Shown: positions 8,893 through 17,138 of the stretch, piece after piece
How positions within the stretch are numbered: position 1 is the stretch's first letter
Layout of the letters: every line of letters starts with the position of its first letter
Source: GCA-016699895 sp964633435
Lineage (GTDB): Bacteria > Patescibacteriota > Saccharimonadia > Saccharimonadales > Saccharimonadaceae
Length of the DNA stretch: 64,000 bases
NCBI GenBank assembly: GCA_964633435.1
Contig: CAZWHA010000004.1
Span: 1-64,000, forward strand
Direction: 5' to 3'
Notes under the pieces: model-generated
Databases searched by the model: none
The model's input: the letters and a program-made list of their open reading frames with translations, nothing else
Told to the model about the DNA's origin: nothing
Made by a program: the position numbers and the translations under genes

Positions 8893-9020
8893 AATAGAGT
8901 TATTCTAGCATATGTTTGATATTTGCGCAAATTTCTCACCACGACTGCGTCGAATTTACAGCGACCACGCTCAAAATCTCAGTCGATTGCACCTATAGAA
9001 AAACTCAGAAAAGCTAGTCA

Positions 9021-9971
9021 CTAGGCAATGCCACTCTGTTTTTTTACTAAATATTCCCGAATGGCGAGCGCCGCAGTCGTACCGTCGCCAATAGCGGTAG
9101 CTAGCTGTTTCGCCGTATCGCTACGCGCATCACCACTGGCAAAAATGCCAGGGACATTGGTCATCAACTGATGATCTGTGATGACATGCCCCGCCGAATC
9201 GAGCTCGACGTCAGACCCCACCAAAAACGCGGTATTAGGCATCACGCCAGCAAAGATAAAGACGCCATCAACGGTTAATTCCTGAACATTCTGATGGCTG
9301 CTCCGACATATCGCCAACCCTGTAATCTGATGGCCATTCGCAATAATTCTGTCTGGAATATAGCCTGCATACAGACCGATGTTGCCATTTTTCAAGTAAA
9401 CATCCAGTTCTCGCTGCAGAGCACTCGAGGCTTTAACGTGACTACGCACCACAATATCAACATGATCAGCTAGCTGGGCTAACGTCAAAGCTTCTTGAAC
9501 CGCCGAGTTGCCACCCCCAACCACGGCTAATCGTTTACCCCGATACAAAGTACCATCTGGGATTGCCGCATAATGAATTCCATTACCATAAAACCCCTCT
9601 TCGCCCAGAATCCAGAGCCGTTCGTAGGTACTACCAGTCGCCACTAGCGTCGTTTTAGCCATGATTACCCCAGCATCGGTTGTCAGCATGACCAATTCAC
9701 CGACTTTTTCGACTTTTGTCACTTCGCCTCGACGGATCCGTGCACCGAATTTTTCCGCCTGAGCTCGAAAGCTCCGGGCCAATGTCGCGCCAGAGACGCC
9801 ATTCAGAAACCCGGGATAGTTATCGACTCGGTTTACACTAGCAATAATTCCACCAACCGTAGCCTTTTCGATCAGGATCGTTTCAATATTTTCGCGAGCA
9901 GCATACATCGCCGCCGCGAGCGCACTCGGGCCAGCACCAATAATTACTAAATCATGAACCTCGGTTGTCAT
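9021..9971 (-). CDS. Thioredoxin-reductase-like flavoprotein lacking CxxC
   Basis: A 316-residue two-dinucleotide-binding flavoprotein of the TrxR/AhpF type. It has an FAD site IIGAGPSALAAAMYAARE (residues 10-27), an NADPH site VVGGGNSAVQEA (150-161) and the C-terminal FAD contact GIFASGDAR. Where TrxR carries the redox motif CATC at residues 135-138, this protein reads AAIP at the same numbering, so it cannot reduce thioredoxin by the classical route. It could act as a ferredoxin/flavodoxin-type reductase or reduce a small molecule. Its -10 TACAAT overlaps the stop codon of the upstream GH13 gene, and ATG follows seven bases later, so it has its own leaderless promoter. Confidence 0.88.
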   Translation of the reverse strand: MTTEVHDLVIIGAGPSALAAAMYAARENIETILIEKATVGGIIASVNRVDNYPGFLNGVSGATLARSFRAQAEKFGARIRRGEVTKVEKVGELVMLTTDAGVIMAKTTLVATGSTYERLWILGEEGFYGNGIHYAAIPDGTLYRGKRLAVVGGGNSAVQEALTLAQLADHVDIVVRSHVKASSALQRELDVYLKNGNIGLYAGYIPDRIIANGHQITGLAICRSSHQNVQELTVDGVFIFAGVMPNTAFLVGSDVELDSAGHVITDHQLMTNVPGIFASGDARSDTAKQLATAIGDGTTAALAIREYLVKKQSGIA

Positions 9972-9976
9972 ACTAG

Positions 9977-11725
9977 CTATTGTACAGCCTGGGTCAAGAT
10001 CAGCACAACATAGGGCGGCAGATCGAGCGGCTGGCCAGCAATAACCTGATCAACCTTTAGTTCCGAAAAATCTGGTGAGTAGCCTTTCCAAGACGAGTTA
10101 AAGCGTACCTTCCATACACCCTCCGGCAAGGGCGGTACATAACCTGGTAGTTTTTGATCATTAAAGCTAGCGATAACAATAACTGGATGCTGTTCATTGC
10201 CGCGTCGATAGGTCAGGACTCTCGAGCCATCATCGGCCCCCAACACATTCACCTCGCCGCTAATCAATCCCGTTGTATCTGCATATTGATTCCGACGCAG
10301 AGCAATCAGGTGCTGATGAGCCGTAACAATCCCAGCAAATTGCTCTAGATTGTCCCAATCGAGAGCCTGCCAATCATTAAAATTGCCGCTCTGCAAAAAC
10401 TCAGAACCCGCCAGCAACATAGGTAATCCCGGCGTCGTCAAAGCAATAGCCGAGGACAAAATCGCCACCCGCCGCGCATTAACATTGTGTGGATCAGCTG
10501 CAGCCACCGATACAATCCGTGCACCGCCGTTGGCCGCCGTATCGTGACTATCGGCAAACACGATCCGCTGTCGCCAGTCGCCATTGAATTGCTGCGCCAT
10601 CACGTCATTTAAATGCCCGAATCCCGTCGGTTCGCCCGCAATGTTCAGCGCACCCCGAATCACATGCGGTAATCCCAAATCCCACTGTGTATCAAACCCG
10701 CAACCATTGTCATGACGAGACTTCGTCATCCAATCATTGCCAGCACAATCCTCGGCGATCATCAGAGCTGACGGCTTGACTTTGTGCGCCAGATCAGTAA
10801 TATCGCCCAGCAGCTGCCAGGCATCAGCGATATCACCAGCCGGATCGTTGTTTTTACCATTGACATTACGCATATAAATCGTACTATCCAACCGCAAGCC
10901 ATCAACATGGTAATCGTTCAGCCACATCACAACGTTATCCAGAATAAAATCTCGAACTGCCGCTCGGCCATAATCAGGCCGCCCACCCCACGGCGTGTCG
11001 CCGCGTTGATCATTGTAAAAATAAATACCACCCCGATCACCCTCGCTCCAGCCATCAAACTGCCACAGTCCAGCGCGGCCGCCCAGGAAATGGTTATACA
11101 CCACGTCCAGGACCACCGCAATACCACGGCGATGCGCTTCCTTGACAAAATTCTTTAGCCCAAACATACCACCATAAGCACTCTCTACTGAATAGACAGC
11201 GTTCGGTGCGTAACCCCAGCCAAAACCAGCCGCCATCGAAGTAATGGGCATCAATTCTATGGTAGTGATGCCTAGTTCTTTCAAATGATCTAATTTGTTT
11301 GTTGCATCCGCAAAAGTTGCTGTTGTAGCGGCATCCGGTCGCGCAAATGTCCCGATGTGTAATTCGTATAATACCTGGCTCTCTAGAGGTGCCGGGCGAA
11401 AGGCGTCATCATCATCCCAGTCAAAGGCTTCATCGGCGATCACACTCATGCCATTGTCAGAATCAGTCAAAACTTTGGCCCGCGGATCGTTACGCACCAA
11501 CCTCTCTCCGCGCCAACCAATAATCACATAGTTGTAGGCTTGACCTGGCTTGACATCGGCAATTCGCGTCACCCAGGTGCCATCAGTTTCAAATTGATCT
11601 GATTTGGCCAGAGGCATCTCTGCCCAATCAGAAAACTCGCCCTGAATTGCTACCGAACGCGCAAATGGCGCCCAGAGCCTGAAAAAGGCAAATTTGTCGT
11701 GCAATTCAACGCCTAGTTTGCTCAT
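9977..11725 (-). CDS. GH13 alpha-glucan enzyme (branching-enzyme / trehalohydrolase type)
   Basis: A 582-residue cytoplasmic glycoside hydrolase family 13 protein. An N-terminal CBM48-like beta-sandwich (about 1-105) precedes the TIM barrel. The four GH13 regions are visible: DVVYNH (I), DGLRLDS (II, nucleophile Asp), MIAED (III, acid/base Glu) and FADSHD (IV). The segment GWGYAPNAVYSVESAYGG before region I is typical of branching enzymes and maltooligosyl-trehalose trehalohydrolases. No glycogen synthase or trehalose genes lie nearby, so scavenged glucan or a storage polymer could be the substrate. The start ATG follows TAAAAT by eight bases (leaderless). Confidence 0.88.
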   Translation of the reverse strand: MSKLGVELHDKFAFFRLWAPFARSVAIQGEFSDWAEMPLAKSDQFETDGTWVTRIADVKPGQAYNYVIIGWRGERLVRNDPRAKVLTDSDNGMSVIADEAFDWDDDDAFRPAPLESQVLYELHIGTFARPDAATTATFADATNKLDHLKELGITTIELMPITSMAAGFGWGYAPNAVYSVESAYGGMFGLKNFVKEAHRRGIAVVLDVVYNHFLGGRAGLWQFDGWSEGDRGGIYFYNDQRGDTPWGGRPDYGRAAVRDFILDNVVMWLNDYHVDGLRLDSTIYMRNVNGKNNDPAGDIADAWQLLGDITDLAHKVKPSALMIAEDCAGNDWMTKSRHDNGCGFDTQWDLGLPHVIRGALNIAGEPTGFGHLNDVMAQQFNGDWRQRIVFADSHDTAANGGARIVSVAAADPHNVNARRVAILSSAIALTTPGLPMLLAGSEFLQSGNFNDWQALDWDNLEQFAGIVTAHQHLIALRRNQYADTTGLISGEVNVLGADDGSRVLTYRRGNEQHPVIVIASFNDQKLPGYVPPLPEGVWKVRFNSSWKGYSPDFSELKVDQVIAGQPLDLPPYVVLILTQAVQ

Positions 11726-11794
11726 GTTCTACTATTTTACCACAAGCACTTTTAGCTATAGCATATCATCAGATAATGTGTTATAATTATCTTC

Positions 11795-12748
11795 ATGTCC
11801 GAAACATCAACGGGAACAAAAATCATCAGTGAAGCCAAGGATTGGCTCGCCACGCCCAATGCGCTGCGTGATATTTTAATCATTGTCCTAGCGATGGTGC
11901 TCAGCTATTGGCTCAGCCGTTTTCTGGCCCAGGCTATTATCAAGATCGCTCAGACCATTGCAACACGCAGCGACAAAGAATCGAACGACGCTCGCGTCAT
12001 GAAACTGCGCCAAACCGAAACGTATCTCAGCATCACCGTTGCCGTTGTACGAGCCGGCGTCGTGATTGCCGTTGGTTATATCGCCTGGACCATAATTAAC
12101 CCTTTTTCGGCTGATAAAGCTATGAACAGCGTAGCCGCTATCGGGGCTGGAACCTTTTTCGCCCTGATCGCCGGTCAAACGGTCGGCATTGTACTGCGCG
12201 ACCTGACTGCCGGGGCCGTCATGATCGCCGAAGGCTGGTATCGCATCGGCGATTTCATTAAAATCGAGCCTTATGGCAACGTCGAGGGTGTCGTCGAGCG
12301 CTTTACGCTGCGCTCTACCAGACTACGTGCCCTGAACGGCGAAATCATCCTGATCCACAATCAGAACATCACTGGCGTCCACGCGACACCGCGCGGTGTT
12401 CGCACTATTGCCGTTGACGTATTTGTCCGCGACAAAGATCGCGGCAGCGAAGCGATCAAGAAAATCATCTCGGCCATTCCTCGCGGCAAAACCATGCTAG
12501 CTCGCCCATTACATATCACCAAAACCGAGCAATGGGGTGAAGATCGCTGGCGTATTACTGTCGTTGGCCAGACGACACCCGGTCGCGAATGGTTAATTGA
12601 GAAGTTCTTTGTCGAAGCGCTAGCAGATATCGACGAAGGTCAGACTGGCACAGATCGCCTATTGGTGCTCCCACCGATGTCACGCAACGCCGACGAAGCC
12701 GCTGATAAACGCTTCGGGCGTGCCGTCCGCGTTAAACAGGAAAAGTAA
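11795..12748 (+). CDS. mscS: MscS-family mechanosensitive channel
   Basis: A 317-residue small-conductance mechanosensitive channel protein. Three membrane helices (about 25-45, 80-100, 105-140) end in a pore-lining Gly/Ala-rich helix (AAIGAGTFFALIAG) followed by LRDLTAGAVMIAE. The beta domain then starts with YRIGDFIKIE, and an alpha/beta vestibule follows (about 205-300). Typical length. It should release solutes on hypo-osmotic shock. ATG lies seven bases after TATAAT, so it is leaderless, and it is divergent from the GH13 gene. It converges with mutY, the two stop codons being adjacent. Confidence 0.93.
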   Translation: MSETSTGTKIISEAKDWLATPNALRDILIIVLAMVLSYWLSRFLAQAIIKIAQTIATRSDKESNDARVMKLRQTETYLSITVAVVRAGVVIAVGYIAWTIINPFSADKAMNSVAAIGAGTFFALIAGQTVGIVLRDLTAGAVMIAEGWYRIGDFIKIEPYGNVEGVVERFTLRSTRLRALNGEIILIHNQNITGVHATPRGVRTIAVDVFVRDKDRGSEAIKKIISAIPRGKTMLARPLHITKTEQWGEDRWRITVVGQTTPGREWLIEKFFVEALADIDEGQTGTDRLLVLPPMSRNADEAADKRFGRAVRVKQEK

Positions 12749-13549
12749 TTATCGTTTCAGACTGATACGTCCGTCGGATTGTTCGACTAGAGCGTCGCCC
12801 TGCAAACCATTGAGCGCGGCCACATATCGGTCGTCAGCGCCAAATTGCTCCTGAAACTCAGCAATCGAGTACGCGCTGACCAGTAACGCTCTGATCATAT
12901 CACCACGTAGCTCTCGCACACTCCCTCGCAGCGGCGACTGCTTTTTGTAATGCTGACTTTTCGCAATATTTCGGATGCCTTGACTCTTTAGCCATGTCCC
13001 ATAATCCATCAGATTCTGATAAAAACGTCGCGGATTATTACGATCAATAGTTTGCGACAACAACGCATATATTTCGCGGTCATGTACCGAGTCAGTATCA
13101 TTAAAAAAGTGATGCAAATACACCGTCCGAATATTAGTTTCAATAAACAGAGCCGGTTGGTTAAAACCATAGGCCAAAATCGCCCCGGCCGTGTTGACGC
13201 CAACACCTGGCAGGCGGCGCAGTTCAGACTCGACGTTAGGAATTGCACCATCAAACTCGCCCATCACCATTGCTGCCGCCGCGTGCAAAAATTTTGCCCG
13301 GCGATTATAGCCCAAGCCTTGCCATAGAGCTAGCACTTCGGCCAAACTGGCGCTCGCCAGAGCTGATTCATCAGGAAAACGAGCAATAAATTCCTGGAAC
13401 TTTGGCTCAACCCGCGCCACCTGAGTTTGTTGCAGCATCAATTCGCTCACCAGTACATAATATGCCCTGGTGTCACGTCGCCACGGCATATCGCGGTATA
13501 ATTCATCACCACGCCGGCGCAACAGCGTTTGAAACTCAGATACCTTCAT
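12749..13549 (-). CDS. mutY: MutY-like adenine DNA glycosylase without Fe-S cluster
   Basis: A 266-residue HhH-GPD glycosylase. The MutY signature SELMLQQTQVARVEP contains the catalytic Glu (residue 36), and LPGVGVNTAGAILAYG (113-128) is the helix-hairpin-helix. The protein contains no cysteine at all, so the four-Cys [4Fe-4S] loop of MutY/Nth is absent; it also lacks the C-terminal Nudix-like MutY domain. The catalytic Asp after the hairpin is replaced by Glu (IETNIR, Glu 137). The role is probably A:G/oxoG repair, but another mismatch substrate is possible. It follows the AI-2E family gene by five bases and may be cotranscribed. Confidence 0.85.
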   Translation of the reverse strand: MKVSEFQTLLRRRGDELYRDMPWRRDTRAYYVLVSELMLQQTQVARVEPKFQEFIARFPDESALASASLAEVLALWQGLGYNRRAKFLHAAAAMVMGEFDGAIPNVESELRRLPGVGVNTAGAILAYGFNQPALFIETNIRTVYLHHFFNDTDSVHDREIYALLSQTIDRNNPRRFYQNLMDYGTWLKSQGIRNIAKSQHYKKQSPLRGSVRELRGDMIRALLVSAYSIAEFQEQFGADDRYVAALNGLQGDALVEQSDGRISLKR

Positions 13550-13554
13550 CGATG

Positions 13555-14619
13555 CTAAACCTTGCTTGAGCGCGCCGCCGATTTGGCCTCGATATACAAA
13601 TTGACTGTCGTCATAATCACGATCATAATGACCGGCCCGTACACAATACCGAGAATCCCAAAATAGGCGATGCCGCAGAAAGTTGCGAGCATCATTAAAC
13701 CAACTGGCAGTTGAATCTTTTTGGGAATCAGTTTAGCACGCCATAATGGCTCGAGGTTACCAAAGGCATAATACAGAGCAATAACGATTAGTGCCGGCCA
13801 AAATTGCCCGTTAAACATCGCGAACAACGCCATCGGCACCAACACAATTCCCGAACCGAGCGGGATAAAGTTCAGGACCGTAAACAACACAAACAAGATA
13901 AAGAATAGATGGCCATAACCCAGAAATATCAGCAAGATTGCCGCAAATAGCGCCATAATCATTGATAGGATCAACTGACCCTTAACCATGGCATTCGTCA
14001 TTAAACCAATCCGCTCTAAATAATGTTCGGTTGTTGCTCGGTCAAACGGACTAATCACCCTAACCTTGTCCATCAACCGGGGACCGTATTTCAAAAAGGC
14101 AATAAACATATAGATATAAACCACCAGCCCGATGCCTAAGCTCGGCAAACTAGTTGCAATTCCCAGCAGAAACTGCGCGCTGCCACGCGCAATGGCAGGC
14201 ACTACGCTTCGCAAGAATTCCACGATGCCGTCCTCGGTAATACTGGGACTCTGGCCGGTGATCGGTTCAAGCACTTCGTTCGTCAGAGTGATCGTTTTAT
14301 CGATAAAATTCGGCATGTCTTGCCAATACTCGGCCCGGCCCGCTTGGTTAGCAAATACCGCCAACTGACCAAAGGCCGACACCGCGACAAATACCAGCGG
14401 CAGGATGACCATCAGAAACGAAACTATTAGCGTTGCAAAGGCCGCTAGGCCACCCTTGCTCTTGCCTCGTTTCAATTTGGTATACAGCGGATAAAATAGC
14501 CACGCCATTAGCGCCGCCAGCACGATCGCACCAATCTGCGGCCAGAAAAACCACACCGCGACAACTCCCATCGTCAGTAGCGCCCCGATCCACACTCTCT
14601 GATTGACTTGCTGTTTCAT
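13555..14619 (-). CDS. AI-2E family permease (TqsA/PerM-like)
   Basis: About 354 residues with seven to eight membrane helices in the arrangement of the AI-2E transporter/PerM family: paired N-terminal helices, a long extracytoplasmic loop (about 100-165), then a hydrophobic block with FIPLGSGIVLVP near residue 250. Members export diverse small molecules, so autoinducer transport is not implied. I place the start at ATG 14619 because a strong promoter (TTGAGT, 17 bases, TACTAT) ends six bases before it; an ATG 27 bases upstream would lie inside that promoter. Confidence 0.85.
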   Translation of the reverse strand: MKQQVNQRVWIGALLTMGVVAVWFFWPQIGAIVLAALMAWLFYPLYTKLKRGKSKGGLAAFATLIVSFLMVILPLVFVAVSAFGQLAVFANQAGRAEYWQDMPNFIDKTITLTNEVLEPITGQSPSITEDGIVEFLRSVVPAIARGSAQFLLGIATSLPSLGIGLVVYIYMFIAFLKYGPRLMDKVRVISPFDRATTEHYLERIGLMTNAMVKGQLILSMIMALFAAILLIFLGYGHLFFILFVLFTVLNFIPLGSGIVLVPMALFAMFNGQFWPALIVIALYYAFGNLEPLWRAKLIPKKIQLPVGLMMLATFCGIAYFGILGIVYGPVIMIVIMTTVNLYIEAKSAARSSKV

Positions 14620-14625
14620 GCAGCA

Positions 14626-14654
14626 ATAGTACCCGATATTCATCAAAAACTCAA
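14626..14654 (-). promoter_or_regulatory. Promoter of the AI-2E family gene
   Basis: Minus-strand TTGAGT (14649-14654), a 17-base spacer and TACTAT (14626-14631). ATG 14619 follows six bases later, so the predicted transcript is leaderless. Confidence 0.7.
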
Positions 14655-14715
14655 GCGGTAGCGTTGGGCAGTCAAACGATGTATAATGAGTTATGTAACC
14701 AAAGGAGGTCGCATT

Positions 14716-15042
14716 ATGGTCACGCAAAAATCAGAGGAGACTTTGCGAGTTGTCGGTGTTAAACCAGCCAGTATTGGTATGTTGCAGGGTACACTAGCCA
14801 TGATATTTGGATTGATTGCGGCCATTACGTTTTCGATTAGCAACGTGGTTCATCTAGCTAGCGAAACCGACAGTGTACTCCGTGGCCTGACCTTTGGCCT
14901 AGCGGGCGGCTTTATCGCTATTGTCGGCGTACCGATCATCTATTTCGCCATCGGCTGGGTGCTTGGCTGGATGCAGGGCGTTTTCATCAATGCATTAGTC
15001 AGTTTGTCGGGCGGTATTGTCTTTAAGACCGAGAAAGAATAG
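14716..15042 (+). CDS. Small membrane protein, function unknown
   Basis: A 108-residue protein with two long hydrophobic segments (about 22-45 and 57-88) and a short charged C-terminus. The start ATG 14716 is fixed by AAAGGAGG eight bases upstream; the ATG at 14686 overlaps the -10 box TATAAT (14682-14687). It heads a two-gene unit with the holin-like gene starting at 15053. The proline/glycine-rich second hydrophobic region (VGVPIIYFAIGW) suggests a DUF3566-like small membrane protein, a tentative resemblance only. Confidence 0.65.
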   Translation: MVTQKSEETLRVVGVKPASIGMLQGTLAMIFGLIAAITFSISNVVHLASETDSVLRGLTFGLAGGFIAIVGVPIIYFAIGWVLGWMQGVFINALVSLSGGIVFKTEKE

Positions 15043-15052
15043 TTGGTTCATT

Positions 15053-15451
15053 ATGATCCGCTTTCTAGCCCAATCTGCCTTGACACTGATAGGTAATGCT
15101 ATCGGCCTAATAGCCGCGGCACTCTTTTTGCCAGACTTTCGGATCGACGTACTGGGTTTTGTCCTCAGTATCATCTTTTTTACCGTGGCGCAGATCATCC
15201 TGGCACCATTCATCCTAAAGTTAGCGATCAAGCACGCTCCGGCCTTACGCGGCGGCATCGCTCTGGTCACAACCTTTGTTGTCTTGCTTCTAACGACGTG
15301 GCTGACCGACGGTTTGCGTGTTAATGGGATCGCTACCTGGATCGCCGCACCATTAATCATCTGGTTAGCTACCGTAATTGCCGGCATTTTGTTACCGATG
15401 GTACTATTCAAAAAGGTCGTCGAGGCAGCAAGCGATCGTCGTTCAGAATAG
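15053..15451 (+). CDS. Four-helix membrane protein, phage holin superfamily IV-like
   Basis: A 132-residue protein of four closely spaced hydrophobic helices with short basic loops, the pattern of the YvlD/holin-4-like (COG1950-type) family found on many bacterial chromosomes. I choose ATG 15053 since the upstream in-frame start would overlap the preceding gene and add a hydrophilic tail. It lies 11 bases after the previous gene. No phage genes are nearby, so a lytic function is unlikely; family members have been linked to envelope stress in other bacteria. Confidence 0.6.
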   Translation: MIRFLAQSALTLIGNAIGLIAAALFLPDFRIDVLGFVLSIIFFTVAQIILAPFILKLAIKHAPALRGGIALVTTFVVLLLTTWLTDGLRVNGIATWIAAPLIIWLATVIAGILLPMVLFKKVVEAASDRRSE

Positions 15452-15504
15452 TTCACCGGACTGTTCATTTCAATTTTTAGCACTAAAATAGATCGAGTGC
15501 CACG

Positions 15505-15530
15505 TAAAAACCCGACCTTATAGTCGGGTC
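15505..15530 (-). terminator. Rho-independent terminator after tRNA-Gln
   Basis: On the minus strand, stem ACCCGAC / GTCGGGT is followed by TTTTT, seven bases after the encoded CCA of the tRNA. The flanking CCACGTA/TACGTGG inverted repeat extends it. Confidence 0.85.
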
Positions 15531-15536
15531 TATACG

Positions 15537-15610
15537 TGGCTGGGGATGAGGGATTCGAACCCCCGATGGCAGGACCAGAACCTGCTGCCTTACCGCTTGG
15601 CCAATCCCCA
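15537..15610 (-). tRNA. tRNA-Gln (CTG)
   Basis: A complete cloverleaf. Acceptor TGGGGAT pairs with ATCCCCA, the anticodon stem is GCAGG/CCTGC with loop TTCTGGT (anticodon CTG), and the T arm contains GGTTCGAATCC. CCA is encoded (15537-15539). It is followed by a terminator, so it is a single-tRNA transcript. Confidence 0.95.
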
Positions 15611-15629
15611 GTGCGCGGACTATTATAGA

Positions 15630-16139
15630 TTATTTCGCGGTCTTTTTCAACTGACGCGCACTGCTTCGCAAGGTTCGCCAGGTCTTTTCAAGTCCGAGCT
15701 GGCGCACTGTATAGAAATTAAGGATCAACCACACCGCATTGAGCACCACCACCCACCATTCAACATTAATACCAGTAATAACGCCAAACTGAGCCGCCGC
15801 AGCCCCAGTGCCAACCGACCAAATCGCAATCAGCAGCCAAATCCACGGCACAAGTACAGCCAAAATGCCGCTCATGAAACGCGCCAATTCGCTAATTTTG
15901 TATCGCAACAGAAACGGCAATGACATAATTCCCGACAGTAATACAACGACCGCTACCGTTGTCACCAAGCCACCGCCGTCTGGCAACTGCTGATTCAGAC
16001 CATCGATCATTTTGTCGATCCCTACCAGCTGGATTACGGTGAACAGCGCCATGACACCAGCGGCAATTTTACCGAGTAGCACTGCATTTTTCGGCAACGT
16101 TTGCGGTGGTTTCGTTGCGACAACCCTTGGAAATTTCAT
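15630..16139 (-). CDS. Membrane protein, function unknown
   Basis: A 169-residue protein with four predicted membrane segments (about 22-44, 58-78, 88-108, 122-142) and a basic C-terminus (ARQLKKTAK). The start ATG 16139 has a strong Shine-Dalgarno site (AGGAGG). The gene lies directly upstream of tRNA-Gln on the same strand, with a 19-base gap. No family recognised. Confidence 0.65.
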   Translation of the reverse strand: MKFPRVVATKPPQTLPKNAVLLGKIAAGVMALFTVIQLVGIDKMIDGLNQQLPDGGGLVTTVAVVVLLSGIMSLPFLLRYKISELARFMSGILAVLVPWIWLLIAIWSVGTGAAAAQFGVITGINVEWWVVVLNAVWLILNFYTVRQLGLEKTWRTLRSSARQLKKTAK

Positions 16140-16219
16140 GAATGCCTCCTAATTTTATATGTTTATTGTAGCATAATCGGCACAGTATCAGAAAAATGAT
16201 GTGCTTTTTACAAATTACC

Positions 16220-16249
16220 TTGCGTAGCGGTTATGGTTTGTGCTATGAT
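16220..16249 (+). promoter_or_regulatory. Orphan promoter upstream of candidate small RNA
   Basis: TTGCGT (16220-16225), 18-base spacer, TATGAT (16244-16249). No plus-strand gene follows; a terminator ends at about 16359. Confidence 0.5.
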
Positions 16250-16255
16250 GCATGT

Positions 16256-16359
16256 AGCAGAATTTGAAACAAAAACTTTTTAAAACAAAGAAACTGCGTA
16301 GAATTTTGCTAATGTCTCCACCACACCTCTTTAACCTCAGAGCTCTCTCTGGGGTTTTT
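16256..16359 (+). ncRNA. Candidate small RNA of about 104 nt
   Basis: The gap between two minus-strand genes holds a plus-strand promoter and, about 100 bases later, a strong terminator: a ten-pair stem (AACCTCAGAG at 16333-16342 with CTCTGGGGTT at 16347-16356) followed by TTTTT. Between them is an A-rich 5' half and a pyrimidine-rich segment (CACACCTCTTTAACC) that could pair with purine-rich ribosome-binding sites. A peptide start (ATG at 16249, overlapping the -10 box) is too close to the promoter to be used easily. No known RNA family was recognised. Confidence 0.45.
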
Positions 16360-16366
16360 GGTATGG

Positions 16367-17020
16367 TCAAGATGATTTAACCGACTGCTCGTCGCGCCAT
16401 TTTTTGATGGCCGCATGGTTGCCAGATAGTAATACCTCGGGTACTCGCATTCCCCGAAACTCTTCTGGACGGGTAAACTGAGGGAATTCTAGTTCAGTGC
16501 CGTTGCTATAACTTTCGATCTCCGCCGAGCTATCGCCACCCAGCACTCCCGGCATCAAACGCACCATCGAATCAATCACCACCATGGCTGGAATCTCGCC
16601 ACCCGTCAGCACATAGCGGCCAATCGAAATCTTTTCATCGATGAAATGGTTAATCCGCGCGTCAAAACCCTCATAGCGGCCACAGATAATAATATAGTTG
16701 TCGTCCGACGCGGCATATTCGCCAGCCCGCGACTGATCCCAAACCATGTTTGTTGGCGTCATCAGCAGCACTTTGGCACCCAGATCCTGTTTTTTGGCAA
16801 ATTCCAGCGCTGCGACTAATGGCTCAATCATTAACAGCATCCCATCGCCACCACCATACGGCGTATCATCAACCGTCCGACGTAGGCCCAGGCCAAAATC
16901 ACGCAAATTGATCGTTGAAAAGTTTACCAGACTCTCTTTACTAGCCTTCCACATCATTGATGTACTAAAAAACGCTTCGACTAACTCGGGAAACAGCGTG
17001 ATAACTTGGAACTTTTTCAT
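16367..17020 (-). CDS. trmD: tRNA (guanine-37-N1)-methyltransferase
   Basis: A 217-residue SPOUT (knotted) methyltransferase that makes m1G37 in tRNAs reading CNN-type codons. Seen motifs: FQVITLFPELVEAF at the N-terminus, PYGGGDGMLL, GRYEGFD, the knot segment ISIGRYVLTGGE, MPGVLG, PQFTRP and the C-terminal VPEVLLSGNHAAIKKWR. It is slightly shorter than the usual 230-250 residues but complete. The ATG lies seven bases after TATACT, so it is leaderless and independent of the upstream khpA gene, from which a terminator separates it. Confidence 0.97.
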   Translation of the reverse strand: MKKFQVITLFPELVEAFFSTSMMWKASKESLVNFSTINLRDFGLGLRRTVDDTPYGGGDGMLLMIEPLVAALEFAKKQDLGAKVLLMTPTNMVWDQSRAGEYAASDDNYIIICGRYEGFDARINHFIDEKISIGRYVLTGGEIPAMVVIDSMVRLMPGVLGGDSSAEIESYSNGTELEFPQFTRPEEFRGMRVPEVLLSGNHAAIKKWRDEQSVKSS

Positions 17021-17048
17021 CTGTTACAGTATACCACACCCTGGAAAC

Positions 17049-17079
17049 CAAAAACCGCCAGTGGTGAATGGCGGTTTTT
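17049..17079. terminator. Bidirectional terminator between khpA and trmD
   Basis: Stem AAAACCGCCA (17051-17060) with TGGCGGTTTT (17069-17078), with T and A runs on both sides. Confidence 0.85.
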
Positions 17080-17138
17080 GACACGCATAAGTCTCGCATT
17101 TATCGTGCTGTTAGTTCTCGCTTTTTGAACTGTGACTA

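Noticed and set aside
14686..14715. Upstream ATG for the small membrane gene
   Set aside because: It overlaps the -10 box TATAAT and would add ten residues; AAAGGAGG fits the later ATG 14716.
15053..15451. Holin-like protein as a sign of prophage
   Set aside because: No phage structural, lysis or integrase genes nearby, and the family is common on chromosomes; a second member sits beside secG.
16249..16284. Eleven-codon peptide in the small RNA candidate
   Set aside because: Its ATG overlaps the -10 box and would start before the expected transcript start.
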